Shown here piece after piece: positions 1-6,628 of a stretch of 14,032 nt of DNA. Numbering within the stretch: position 1 is the first letter of the stretch; each line of letters starts with the position of its first letter. Made by a program: the position numbers and the translations under genes. This DNA comes from Phycisphaeraceae bacterium. GTDB taxonomy: Bacteria > Planctomycetota > Phycisphaerae > Phycisphaerales > Phycisphaeraceae. Below the pieces are notes generated by a model. The model was not told the DNA's origin. It made no database searches and saw only the letters and a program-made list of their open reading frames with translations. The stretch is from assembly GCA_003551485.1 (NCBI GenBank), contig PUMS01000126.1:1-14032 (forward strand), given 5' to 3'.

Positions 1-2
1 AT

Positions 3-27
3 CCCCCACTCCCCCCCCCATCCCCCC
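3..27 (-). other. G-rich tract with G-quadruplex potential just after the lyase stop codon
   Basis: On the coding (minus) strand the sequence after the lyase stop holds runs of 6, 9 and 5 G separated by AT and AGT (plus-strand C runs at 22-27, 11-19 and 3-7). Four G3+ runs with short loops can be drawn, which fits the usual G-quadruplex pattern. The tract begins 13 nt after the stop codon. It could pause RNA polymerase or stabilise the transcript 3' end. No stem plus U-tract terminator is visible before the window ends, so its role is open. Confidence 0.5.
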
Positions 28-40
28 TCTTCCAATCCGC

Positions 41-3000
41 TCACTGCCGCTCCAGCCGCGCAGCGCGGATCGGGTGCAACTCGGGCTCGACGCCGGGGCG
101 GTGGATCACCAGGCCGACCGTGCCCTCGAAGACGATGCCCTCGCCCTCGAACGTGAAGCGGTCGCGGTTGAGCAGCGAGAGAATCCGCGTGCCGTCGGCC
201 AGCGTGATGCGAAGGATGCGGCCGTCGTCATCCAGTCGCTCGATGTCGGCCACGGCCTCATCCGCATCACGCACCGAGAACACCCACGTGGCGCTGGTGT
301 GGGTCGGCATCCGCCAGCGCATCGCCACCGATCGGGTGTCCACCGGCTCCTCGCGGCCGAAACGCGGACGCTGCTCGTAAGGCAGCGGGTTGCCCTCATC
401 ATCCTCGTGAACGTGGTCGTTCTTGTTGTCGCGGTCAAACAGGTCGAAGCTGATGTCATCGGGGTAGGCCATCACCAGCTCGCCCACCACGCCCTCCGGC
501 GAGGTCATCGTCGCCCCGCCTTCGCGCGCCTCCAGGCCGTCGGGCTGATAGGAGTGCATCCGCCAGACCGTTTCGCAGGTGGTCTCGACGTTGTCACGCA
601 CGATCAGCACATCGGGGTGGACCAGCAGCACCTGCCGGTCGTAGCCGTTGGTCAGTGCCACGGGGCTGGAGCGCGACAGGTCGAGCTCGGGGTTGTAGGG
701 AAACAGGTTGCGAGCGTTGGCGTAGTCGTAGCCTTCGGCGTACTCATCGTCGCTGATCCACCCCGCGGGGTACTTGCACGGCAGCGGCCAGTTGTTGACG
801 CCGACGAACTCGATCTGCGTGCCACCGGCCGGGCCCTGCTTGTAGTCGTTCCAGTAGGTGCCGCCGGGCGGTGAGCCCCATGCAGCGCCGCCGAAGAAGT
901 GCACATCGCGGCCCCAGAACCACATCCGCCCCTTGTCCTGGTGGTGATGGCCCCAGCTCTGGCCGGAGCGCAGCACGAGGAAGGTCTCCTGAGGCGGGCC
1001 CTCATCGACCGGGCGGAAGCCGCGCATCACCGTGCCGTAACCCTGGAGCCACCGGCTGGTCAGCTCCACCGGCCGCGGCTCGATGCCCTCTGGAACCTCA
1101 CCGTCATCCTCGGCCACCATCCAGGCCACGCGGCCGATGATGTCCTGCACCTCGGGGTTGTCCGACCGGGCAAAGCGGTCCAGCCACCGCCCCAGCCGGT
1201 CGGCCGGCCCGGCGGTGCTCAAGCCGTGGTCGCCCACCGGCGGCACGACGCGGCCGCCGAACTGCTCATCGTGCGGTGAGTAGACGTAGATGAAGAACTC
1301 GAGCATCCGCGCGAAGCGCGGGTCATCGTAGAAGTTGCGGCGGTCGTTGGCCGCCAGGGCATCGACCAGCGGCATCACCGTGCGCAGCGTGTGGTTGGCG
1401 TAGGTGTGGCTCTCCTCCCAGCAGCCGCTCTGGGGGTAGACGTAGGTGTCCAGGGCCATGTCGAAGCTGACCTCGGCGTGCTCGATGAAGCGCATGGCCT
1501 CGGGGTGGTTGCGGCGGGCGAGCTCGACGCCGTGGGTGGCCACGTAGCGGTAGAGGTCGGCGTTGAAGTTCTGGTTCTCCATGCCCTGGTAGAAGGGGTT
1601 GATGGCCTCGGGGTCGGTCCAGGGCAGCATGGCGCGCACGCTGGGGTAGGCCGAATCGTCCATGCCCATGTAAGCGCGCATGGCGCGAAGGACCAGGTCG
1701 TTGTTCTGATCGGGCCCGGCGGTGACCTCGACGGGCGAATCGGCCCAGGGCTCGGTCCGCGGGGAGGTGCGCCGGATGTGCGGGTTGGAGCCGTTGAAGT
1801 ACTGAAGCCCCGACCGGCCGCCGGTGTTCTTCAGCACCACCGCCGCGGTGCCGCCCACGGGCCGGTCGCCGGGCATGGTGTCCTCGGGCGCCACGGGTGA
1901 GCCGTCGCTGTTCCACACCAGCGGCAGGCGGTTGAGCCGGTCCAGCGGCCACACACCCTCCTGCACGTGGGCCTTGGCGAAGAAGTTGCTGTCATCGCCG
2001 TCCACGGCGAAGATCGCCCATCGCCGATGACCCTCGTTGAGCCAGGCCTCCATGGCGATGCGGTCCTCGCTGCCCTCGAGGCCGACCACGCCGCGGCTGA
2101 GGCGGTCGCCGGGCACCTGCGGCCGCTTGTAGAGGTCGACGTGGTTGATCTTGGCACGCGTCCACAGGTCCGGCCGGATGTAGAACCCGCCCACTGCCAG
2201 GCCGTCCTCCGACCGCAGCGCGATCGTCTCCTGCTTGCCGCGGAAGTAGTTGAACTGCGACCAGATCACCATCCGCGCCAGCGCCGTCTGGCCTTCGATC
2301 TCGATGAAGTCGTTGGCCGGGTTGCTTGCGCCCTCGATCTGCTGCCAGTCCACCAGGCGCTGGTCGCGGGGGAAGAAGAAGTCCTCGGCCGCCCAGTCCT
2401 CGAAGTTGAAGATGAACCGCGTGTTGCCGCCGACATCGAAGTCCTCGGCCAGTTGCACGTAGGGCTTGCCCGTGTAGAAGCGCAGGCGAACGGTGTAGGT
2501 GCCGCCGTTACCGAAGTGGTAGGTCAGTTTCGACTCGAAATACACCGGCCCGTGCTCGGTCCGGCACTCGATGCCCACCACCCGCTGCATGCTGTCCAAA
2601 TAGCCCGAGCCGACCCACTTCTCACCGTCTTGCGACACCGCGATCACCGGGCCGGGCACATCGAAGGCCGGTTGCGGCCGGTCGAACTCGCCGCCGCCGA
2701 CCGGCACCCGCGCCCGGAACGTGCCCGTGTCCACGATCGCCGTGGGCACGCCGCCGACCGGCTCGGCCGGCTCGACCGACACCGCGCTGGGCGCGTTCTC
2801 ACGCTCGACCGGCGCCACCACCCGGATGAGCTTGTGGCGGTCCTCACCCGTGCCCGGTCGCAGCCGCTCGGGGTCCTCCTCATCGGGGATGAAGGGGAAG
2901 CTCACCAGCGTCCACACCCGGGCCTTTTCCACCGCATCTTCGCTGCCCTCGAGCACCTCGACCTGCCAGGGGCCCGCATCCAGGCCGATCTGATCCTTCG

Positions 3001-3190
3001 CCACCGGCTGCTCGAAGCGCACGTCGAACGACACCGGCTCATTCTCGTAGGCCATGGCGAAGTAGTCGTTGACGGCGAAGGTCTTCTCGAAGCGGCCCTC
3101 GGCCGCGGCGGGGGTGGCCGGCACCAGCGCCAGCACCAGCGCGGCGGCGGCCGGCAGATGCATCATTGAAAGGTCATTCCATCGGCGCAT
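41..3190 (-). CDS. Secreted heparinase II/III-like polysaccharide lyase, 1049 aa
   Basis: Probable exported lyase that cleaves acidic polysaccharide by beta-elimination. Residues 1-30 form a signal peptide: a basic start, a hydrophobic core and a PAAA-E cleavage site. Residues about 150-400 form a beta-rich domain that resembles the whole upstream lipoprotein. Residues about 490-690 look helical, with NQNFNADLYRY (539-549) and CWEESHTY (590-597). Family knowledge places a catalytic Tyr in such an E..xxY motif, here Tyr597. HHHQDKG (748-754) opens the C-terminal beta domain, as the His-rich 'H.H.D.G' motif does in heparinase II/III proteins. The start at 3190 is favoured by CAGGAG 7 nt upstream; ATGs at residues 9-10 have no such site. 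The gene begins 31 bp after the lipoprotein stop, so the two are probably co-transcribed. The sugar substrate and the exact PL family cannot be read from sequence. Family call about 0.7, gene call near certain. Confidence 0.88.
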   Translation of the reverse strand: MRRWNDLSMMHLPAAAALVLALVPATPAAAEGRFEKTFAVNDYFAMAYENEPVSFDVRFEQPVAKDQIGLDAGPWQVEVLEGSEDAVEKARVWTLVSFPFIPDEEDPERLRPGTGEDRHKLIRVVAPVERENAPSAVSVEPAEPVGGVPTAIVDTGTFRARVPVGGGEFDRPQPAFDVPGPVIAVSQDGEKWVGSGYLDSMQRVVGIECRTEHGPVYFESKLTYHFGNGGTYTVRLRFYTGKPYVQLAEDFDVGGNTRFIFNFEDWAAEDFFFPRDQRLVDWQQIEGASNPANDFIEIEGQTALARMVIWSQFNYFRGKQETIALRSEDGLAVGGFYIRPDLWTRAKINHVDLYKRPQVPGDRLSRGVVGLEGSEDRIAMEAWLNEGHRRWAIFAVDGDDSNFFAKAHVQEGVWPLDRLNRLPLVWNSDGSPVAPEDTMPGDRPVGGTAAVVLKNTGGRSGLQYFNGSNPHIRRTSPRTEPWADSPVEVTAGPDQNNDLVLRAMRAYMGMDDSAYPSVRAMLPWTDPEAINPFYQGMENQNFNADLYRYVATHGVELARRNHPEAMRFIEHAEVSFDMALDTYVYPQSGCWEESHTYANHTLRTVMPLVDALAANDRRNFYDDPRFARMLEFFIYVYSPHDEQFGGRVVPPVGDHGLSTAGPADRLGRWLDRFARSDNPEVQDIIGRVAWMVAEDDGEVPEGIEPRPVELTSRWLQGYGTVMRGFRPVDEGPPQETFLVLRSGQSWGHHHQDKGRMWFWGRDVHFFGGAAWGSPPGGTYWNDYKQGPAGGTQIEFVGVNNWPLPCKYPAGWISDDEYAEGYDYANARNLFPYNPELDLSRSSPVALTNGYDRQVLLVHPDVLIVRDNVETTCETVWRMHSYQPDGLEAREGGATMTSPEGVVGELVMAYPDDISFDLFDRDNKNDHVHEDDEGNPLPYEQRPRFGREEPVDTRSVAMRWRMPTHTSATWVFSVRDADEAVADIERLDDDGRILRITLADGTRILSLLNRDRFTFEGEGIVFEGTVGLVIHRPGVEPELHPIRAARLERQ

Positions 3191-3221
3191 GATTCAACTC
3201 CTGCGTGTGTGTCTTTCCCGC

Positions 3222-4355
3222 TTACCGGTGGTTCTGGATCATCCGCTTGAAGGGCTCGGCCAGCTCGTCGCGCTGTTCGGGCCGCTCGACGACGGTGAAG
3301 GCCATCTTCCGCGTGCCCTGGCCAAGCGCCATCTCGAAGGTGATGTGGCCCTCGTAGAGCGAGTCGCCGATCATCTGTGCGGTCGCCGGATTCGGGGTCG
3401 AATCGCTCTTGGACTCGGGCCCGATGAAGTGGCGGCTGGCCGGGTCGCCGGGCAGTTGCCGCCGCTGCCAGAGCTGCGCGCTCATCGAGGCTGCGCCCTG
3501 CCACGCGTCGATGTCGCGCATCCAGAAGCCGGCCACGTCGCGCTGCGACGGCTCGGGTCCAATCACCGCCACAGCGCCGGGCGCGGCCGAAGCATCCTCG
3601 ACCGTGGCGTGGATGGTCACCTCCGGCTTGTCGTAGTAGCACGGCATGTAGAGAAAGGCATGGTCATCGCCGGCAAAGTCGCTGACCACCGCCGCGGCCG
3701 GCTGCCAGCGGTAGAAGAAGTCGAACACGTACAGGTTGCGCGGCCCAAGCGCGCTCTCTTCCTCGATCAGCACCACGCCATCGCGGGCCGTCAGCGTCAC
3801 CTCGTAACGGGCATCATCCTCGAAGCGGTAGGCAAGCTCGGCCCGCCAGAGCACGTCTGCATCGGCCTCATCGCCCTCGGTGACGGTAGCCTCGAAGGAA
3901 AGCAGCAGCGGGTAGGTCTCGAGATAGCCCAGCCCGCGCCACACGCCATCCGGCCCCTTGAATGCCGCGATCGGACCGGGCACCGAATGCGGCTCGGCGC
4001 CCTGTTCGAACTCGACCTGCCCGTGCGGAACCCGAACGGCGAAGCCGCCGGCCTCCATCTGGCGCAGGTCGATGGCAAGCTCGCGCGGCTGAGAGGGCGG
4101 CGGTGAGTTGACCCCACCCACCGGCGGCATCGCCGGCCCATCCACCGCCTCATCCCGCTCCCCCGGAAGTTTCCCCTGCTGTTCTCCCGGAAGTGTTCCG
4201 GGGTCGTCCCGGGTAACATCAGCCCTGCCGGACGAGGCCGCCGTCGCCGCGGGCTCGTCCACCGGCGGCTCGGCACAACCGGCCAGGAACATGCTCAGCA
4301 GCAGCACCGCCACGCCGCGCCGCCGCCCCAACCGTTGCAGGAACAATACCGACAT
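3222..4355 (-). CDS. Lipoprotein resembling the N-terminal domain of the adjacent lyase, 377 aa
   Basis: No named family recognised. The N-terminus has basic residues, a hydrophobic stretch and the lipobox LAGC with Cys27, so the product is probably lipid-anchored outside the cytoplasm. Residues 28-95 are a Pro/Gly/Glu-rich linker containing an 8-residue tandem repeat (LPGE core). Residues about 105-360 resemble residues 158-400 of the lyase encoded downstream. Shared blocks are F.VRVP..EF (here 105-116), VPGP (125-128), W.G.GYL (139-145), GF..R (276-280), a basic-Q-x-PGD block (298-304) and EGH (335-337). No lyase catalytic motifs are present, so a binding or scaffold role toward the same polymer is a reasonable guess. 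The start at 4355 is fixed by an exceptional ribosome binding site; an in-frame ATG at 4394 lies upstream of it and is not needed. Confidence 0.85.
   Translation of the reverse strand: MSVLFLQRLGRRRGVAVLLLSMFLAGCAEPPVDEPAATAASSGRADVTRDDPGTLPGEQQGKLPGERDEAVDGPAMPPVGGVNSPPPSQPRELAIDLRQMEAGGFAVRVPHGQVEFEQGAEPHSVPGPIAAFKGPDGVWRGLGYLETYPLLLSFEATVTEGDEADADVLWRAELAYRFEDDARYEVTLTARDGVVLIEEESALGPRNLYVFDFFYRWQPAAAVVSDFAGDDHAFLYMPCYYDKPEVTIHATVEDASAAPGAVAVIGPEPSQRDVAGFWMRDIDAWQGAASMSAQLWQRRQLPGDPASRHFIGPESKSDSTPNPATAQMIGDSLYEGHITFEMALGQGTRKMAFTVVERPEQRDELAEPFKRMIQNHR
4162..4202 (-). repeat. 24-bp-period tandem repeat and small inverted repeat in the lipoprotein linker
   Basis: The plus-strand 9-mer cccggaagt occurs at 4162-4170 and 4186-4194, a period of 24 bp or exactly 8 codons. 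It encodes two copies of a G-x-L-P-G-E-x-x unit in the low-complexity linker after the lipidated Cys. The second copy is also part of a perfect inverted repeat, CCCGGAA/TTCCGGG with a 3-nt loop (4186-4202). It looks like in-frame slippage in a spacer under little constraint. Confidence 0.6.
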
Positions 4356-4357
4356 CA

Positions 4358-4370
4358 GGATCACCTCCTT
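4358..4370 (-). promoter_or_regulatory. Ribosome binding site with 13-nt anti-Shine-Dalgarno match
   Basis: On the minus strand AAGGAGGTGATCC lies 2 nt before the lipoprotein ATG, with the GGAGG core 8 nt from the start. It is the exact complement of the canonical 3' end of 16S rRNA (GGATCACCTCCTT). Most bacterial sites pair over 4-7 nt. A short CTCC/GGAG stem just upstream (loop CTGAA) could partly mask the core. This site decides the start codon. Confidence 0.85.
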
Positions 4371-4616
4371 CAGGGAGCACCGCCAGACCGCCACCGACGA
4401 TCCCGGCAGCGCCCTGTCCAGCCTCTAACGTACCACCGCCGCCGATTCTTGCACACCGTACCGGCCAGAGCAGCCAACGGCCCGCCTGCGTCACGGTCGA
4501 CCGTGGTGCGCCCGTTGCTGAGTCGATCACGACCGCACCTGCTGCGAACGTGGGACAGCGTTGTCTTGCGCGAAGGCGCCAAAGGCCAGAGGGAGGATGG
4601 CGGGACGGCTGCACGC

Positions 4617-4634
4617 CCCCGATGCTTGCCGGGG
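4617..4634 (-). terminator. Weak GC stem-loop after mgtE
   Basis: CCCCG/CGGGG can pair around an 8-nt loop, starting 7 nt after the mgtE stop codon. No U-tract follows, so it does not meet the usual intrinsic terminator pattern. It may only protect the 3' end, or mean nothing. Confidence 0.25.
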
Positions 4635-4640
4635 TCGGGC

Positions 4641-6236
4641 TCACTCCAGGGGGCGCAGGCGGACGGCGATCACCCGGCCTTCGGCGTCGAGTTCCACTTC
4701 CTTGGCCTCGTACTCGAGCATCGAGAAGACCGTGGTCCGCCGCCAGTGCTCGATCTGCTCGGCGGTGTGCTCATCGGGGTGGGGGATGGTCCTGTCGTAC
4801 TCGGCAATGGACTGCGGCGGGCCGAGCTTCTCGACCACCTGCTCGTGGGTCATGCCGTAGAGGTCCTGTGGCTGGGGGGGAGCCTCGGGCAGCTCGAGCA
4901 TCGCCGCGGCGATGGCCAGGTAGATGAACACGCCGCAGATGTCGGCCACGGAGGTGATCAGCGGCGCGCTGGCCGTGGCCGGGTCCAGACCCAGTCGGGC
5001 CAGCAGGAACGGCAGGCTCATGCCGATGACGCTGCCCATGACCACCACCAACACCATCGTCAACGCGATGACGGGAATGATATCGGGGGCACGGTAGAGG
5101 CCGACCAGTGACACGGCAATGGCCATGGCCACGCCCAGGGTCACGGCGACGTAGAGTTCCTTGCCGATCAGCTTGAACCAGTCCTTCATCATGACTTCGC
5201 CGGTGGCCAGGGCGCGGACCATCAGCGTGGCCGACTGCGAGCCGGCGTTGCCCGCCGAGTCGATCAGCAGCGGCATGAAGGCGATCAGAGCGGTGACGGC
5301 GGCGAGCATTTCCTCGTAGCCCTCGATGATCTCGCCGGCAAACATGTTGATGAACACCAGCACCAGCAGCCAGGGTGCCCGGCGGGAAAAGAGCATCCAC
5401 CAGCTCGCCTCGCCAGGGCCCACACGGAGCGTGGCGACCGAGCCCATCTTGTGGAAGTCCTCGGTTGCCTCCTCCTCGGTGACGTCCATGACGTCGTCGA
5501 CGGTGACAATGCCGACGAGCTTGCCCTCGGTGTCGATCACCGGCAGGGCGATCAGGTCGTATTCCTGGATCAGCCGCGCGGCCTCTTCGTCGCTGTCGTT
5601 GATGCCGATGCTGACCACCTCGGTCTGCATCACGTCGCTGACGCGCTGGTCGGCGTCGGCCAGGATCAGGTCCTTGAGCGAGACCAGGCCCTTCAGCCGC
5701 GTCTGCTCGTCCATGACGTAGGCGTAGTAGATCGTTTCCTTGCGCGGCGCCTGAAGGCGCAGCAGGTCGATGGCCTCGTTGACCGTCAGGTCCTCGGGCA
5801 GGGCGGCGAAGTCGGTGCTCATTACCGCCCCGACGCTGCCCTCGGGGTAGGTGGTCAGCCGTTCGGTCACCTCACGCGCCGGTTCGGGCAGCAGGTTGAG
5901 CACCTGCTCGGCGACCGGCTCATCGAGGGCCTGAATCAGGTCGGTGCGGTCATCGGGCGCCATCTGGGCCACCAGCCGGGCGGCCTCCTGAGGCTCGGCG
6001 GCGGCGTGAGCCTCGATCAGGCGCTTCTGGTCGTCGAGGTCGAGGTGGGCGACGATCTCGGCGTTCTGTGGCGCCGGGGCGGCGCGCAGGATCTGCCACA
6101 TCTCCGTATCATCGAGCTGCTCGAACAGTTCGGCGACGTCGAAGGGGTGGGCATCCTCGAGAATGTCGCGCAGTGTGGCGCGGTCATCGGTGGCGAGGAT
6201 TTGGCGCAGTTCATCCAGCGTGGGAAGTGGGGACAT
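4641..6236 (-). CDS. mgtE: Magnesium transporter MgtE with an extra C-terminal domain, 531 aa
   Basis: Inner-membrane Mg2+ channel/transporter. Residues about 20-130 form the acidic helical MgtE_N domain, and about 136-255 hold two CBS domains (VGAVMSTDF near 135; ALPVID and VGIVTVDDVMD near 230-251) that sense cytosolic Mg2+ in the family. A connecting helix follows (about 256-280). Five membrane segments run from about 286 to 448, including the signature LLIDSAGNAGSQSATL (323-338). ITSVADICG (427-435) carries Asp432, matching the conserved pore Asp. Residues about 456-531 are an unusual soluble extension, YGMTHEQVVEKLGPP...EVELDAEGRVIAVRL, resembling BamE/SmpA domains. With cytosolic N-terminus and five helices it should lie outside the cytoplasm. 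The start is supported by AAAGGAAG 6 nt upstream, but that site is buried in a hairpin (see the leader). Confidence 0.95.
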   Translation of the reverse strand: MSPLPTLDELRQILATDDRATLRDILEDAHPFDVAELFEQLDDTEMWQILRAAPAPQNAEIVAHLDLDDQKRLIEAHAAAEPQEAARLVAQMAPDDRTDLIQALDEPVAEQVLNLLPEPAREVTERLTTYPEGSVGAVMSTDFAALPEDLTVNEAIDLLRLQAPRKETIYYAYVMDEQTRLKGLVSLKDLILADADQRVSDVMQTEVVSIGINDSDEEAARLIQEYDLIALPVIDTEGKLVGIVTVDDVMDVTEEEATEDFHKMGSVATLRVGPGEASWWMLFSRRAPWLLVLVFINMFAGEIIEGYEEMLAAVTALIAFMPLLIDSAGNAGSQSATLMVRALATGEVMMKDWFKLIGKELYVAVTLGVAMAIAVSLVGLYRAPDIIPVIALTMVLVVVMGSVIGMSLPFLLARLGLDPATASAPLITSVADICGVFIYLAIAAAMLELPEAPPQPQDLYGMTHEQVVEKLGPPQSIAEYDRTIPHPDEHTAEQIEHWRRTTVFSMLEYEAKEVELDAEGRVIAVRLRPLE

Positions 6237-6302
6237 GGCTGTCTTCCTTTCTGTGGCCCGGCCGGCCGCGATGGCCCTGCGGCGCCGGGCAGGAAGACAG
6301 CC
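6237..6302 (-). promoter_or_regulatory. Nested hairpin that buries the mgtE ribosome binding site
   Basis: The minus-strand mRNA can fold GGCTGTCTTCCT (6302-6291) onto AGGAAGACAGCC (6248-6237), a perfect 12-bp stem that ends at the base before the mgtE ATG. The 3' arm contains the GGAAG ribosome binding site. Inside it lie a further 7-bp stem (GCCCGGC 6290-6284 with GCCGGGC 6262-6256) and a 5-bp stem (GCCGC 6283-6279 with GCGGC 6269-6265), with a 9-nt apical loop. Such an arrangement would normally block initiation until something opens the 5' arm. The pairing is seen directly; the regulatory role is inferred. Confidence 0.75.
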
Positions 6303-6308
6303 GGTCGA

Positions 6309-6446
6309 CTACCCGGCGAGGATCAGCCGGGCGGGCGAGCGGCGGTCCGGTCCCGGTGCCCAGGGCCGGCCTGACCCGGTAGAGTCGGGCTCATCGGCGG
6401 CGGCACTGAGGGGGCGGTTCGGACTGCTACTGGCGCTGTCGTCCAT
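6309..6446 (-). CDS. Candidate 45-codon leader peptide upstream of mgtE
   Basis: ATG at 6446 opens a 45-codon frame ending in TAG at 6311-6309, 6 nt before the 5' arm of the hairpin that hides the mgtE ribosome binding site. The product is rich in Pro (7) and Asp/Glu (6), with DEPD at residues 18-21 and a RPWAPGPDRR stretch at 27-36. The Salmonella mgtA leader peptide MgtL also starts with an acidic/Pro motif (EPDP) that destabilises translating ribosomes when Mg2+ is low. A ribosome ending here would cover the hairpin's 5' arm and could free the mgtE site. Against it: the nearest GGAG is 12 nt from the ATG, which is long, and GC-rich DNA yields many short open frames. A TTG at 6464 is an alternative start in the same frame. 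Confidence 0.35.
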   Translation of the reverse strand: MDDSASSSPNRPLSAAADEPDSTGSGRPWAPGPDRRSPARLILAG

Positions 6447-6553
6447 GGTGCAAACGGTCTCCAACAGGTCGAGCCGTACCTGCGTGCATCCTCATGTGCG
6501 CGGCGGGCTGCCATCGGCCAGGCCGCGCCTATCCGGACACTGCGGTCTCAACC

Positions 6554-6589
6554 CATCGCTTCGCGATGCGCCCGCCCCGCGGCGGGCGC
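6554..6589 (-). promoter_or_regulatory. Tandem hairpins at the 5' end of the mgtE leader
   Basis: A 9-bp perfect GC stem (GCGCCCGCC/GGCGGGCGC, 4-nt loop, 6568-6589) is followed by a 6-bp stem (CATCGC/GCGATG, 3-nt loop, 6554-6568). They share base 6568, so both may not form fully. Neither has a U-tract, so a terminator is unlikely. They would sit a few nucleotides from the predicted transcript start and may protect the mRNA 5' end or form part of a longer leader structure. Between 6311 and 6554 I see no known riboswitch consensus. Confidence 0.45.
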
Positions 6590-6599
6590 TGTTAAGGGT

Positions 6600-6628
6600 T
6601 AAATAGCGCAAAAACGGGGCCGTGTCAA
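6600..6628 (-). promoter_or_regulatory. Promoter for mgtE
   Basis: The minus strand reads TTGACA (6628-6623), 17 nt, then TATTTA (6605-6600). The -35 box is a perfect sigma-70 consensus with optimal spacing; the -10 matches 3 of 6 bases but lies in a rare AT-rich patch of this GC-rich region. Transcription would start near 6593, giving mgtE a leader of about 355 nt. The -35 lies inside the loop of the preceding terminator. Confidence 0.6.

Larger units (their letters stand above)
4356..4640 (-). other. Intergenic region ahead of the lipoprotein-lyase pair, with a 14-bp palindrome
   Basis: This 285-bp stretch separates mgtE from the lipoprotein gene. It contains the perfect palindrome CACGGTCGACCGTG at 4492-4505 and, 16 bp further, GTCG-N4-CGAC at 4522-4533, which looks like a related half-site pair. 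GGTGCG at 4505-4510 is repeated inverted at 4534-4539. No convincing -35/-10 pair was found; TACGTT at 4427-4432 is only a weak -10 candidate. The palindrome is a plausible repressor or activator site for the downstream operon, but this rests on symmetry alone. Confidence 0.4.

Noticed and set aside
1967..3169. 400-codon open frame on the plus strand, antisense to the lyase
   Set aside because: Its product is a mix of His/Arg/Ala/Val/Leu typical of antisense frames in GC-rich genes; the minus-strand frame has signal peptide, motifs and ribosome binding site.
4357..4370. Remnant 3' end of a 16S rRNA gene on the plus strand (aggatcacctcctt)
   Set aside because: Only these bases match and the upstream helix 45 sequence is absent. 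The match is better explained as a ribosome binding site on the minus strand, correctly spaced from an ATG.
4219..4644. 141-codon minus-strand frame across the mgtE-lipoprotein gap
   Set aside because: It overlaps the lipoprotein's signal peptide in another frame and lacks a ribosome binding site or any recognisable motif.
6323..6514. 63-codon minus-strand frame in the mgtE leader
   Set aside because: It overlaps the 45-codon frame in another register, has no ribosome binding site, and its stop has no special relation to the hairpin.
6237..6610. M-box (ykoK) or other known metal riboswitch in the mgtE leader
   Set aside because: The conserved core motifs such as GTTAGGTGAGGCTCC are not present on the minus strand. 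I also found no match to the c-di-AMP, cobalamin or guanidine consensus.
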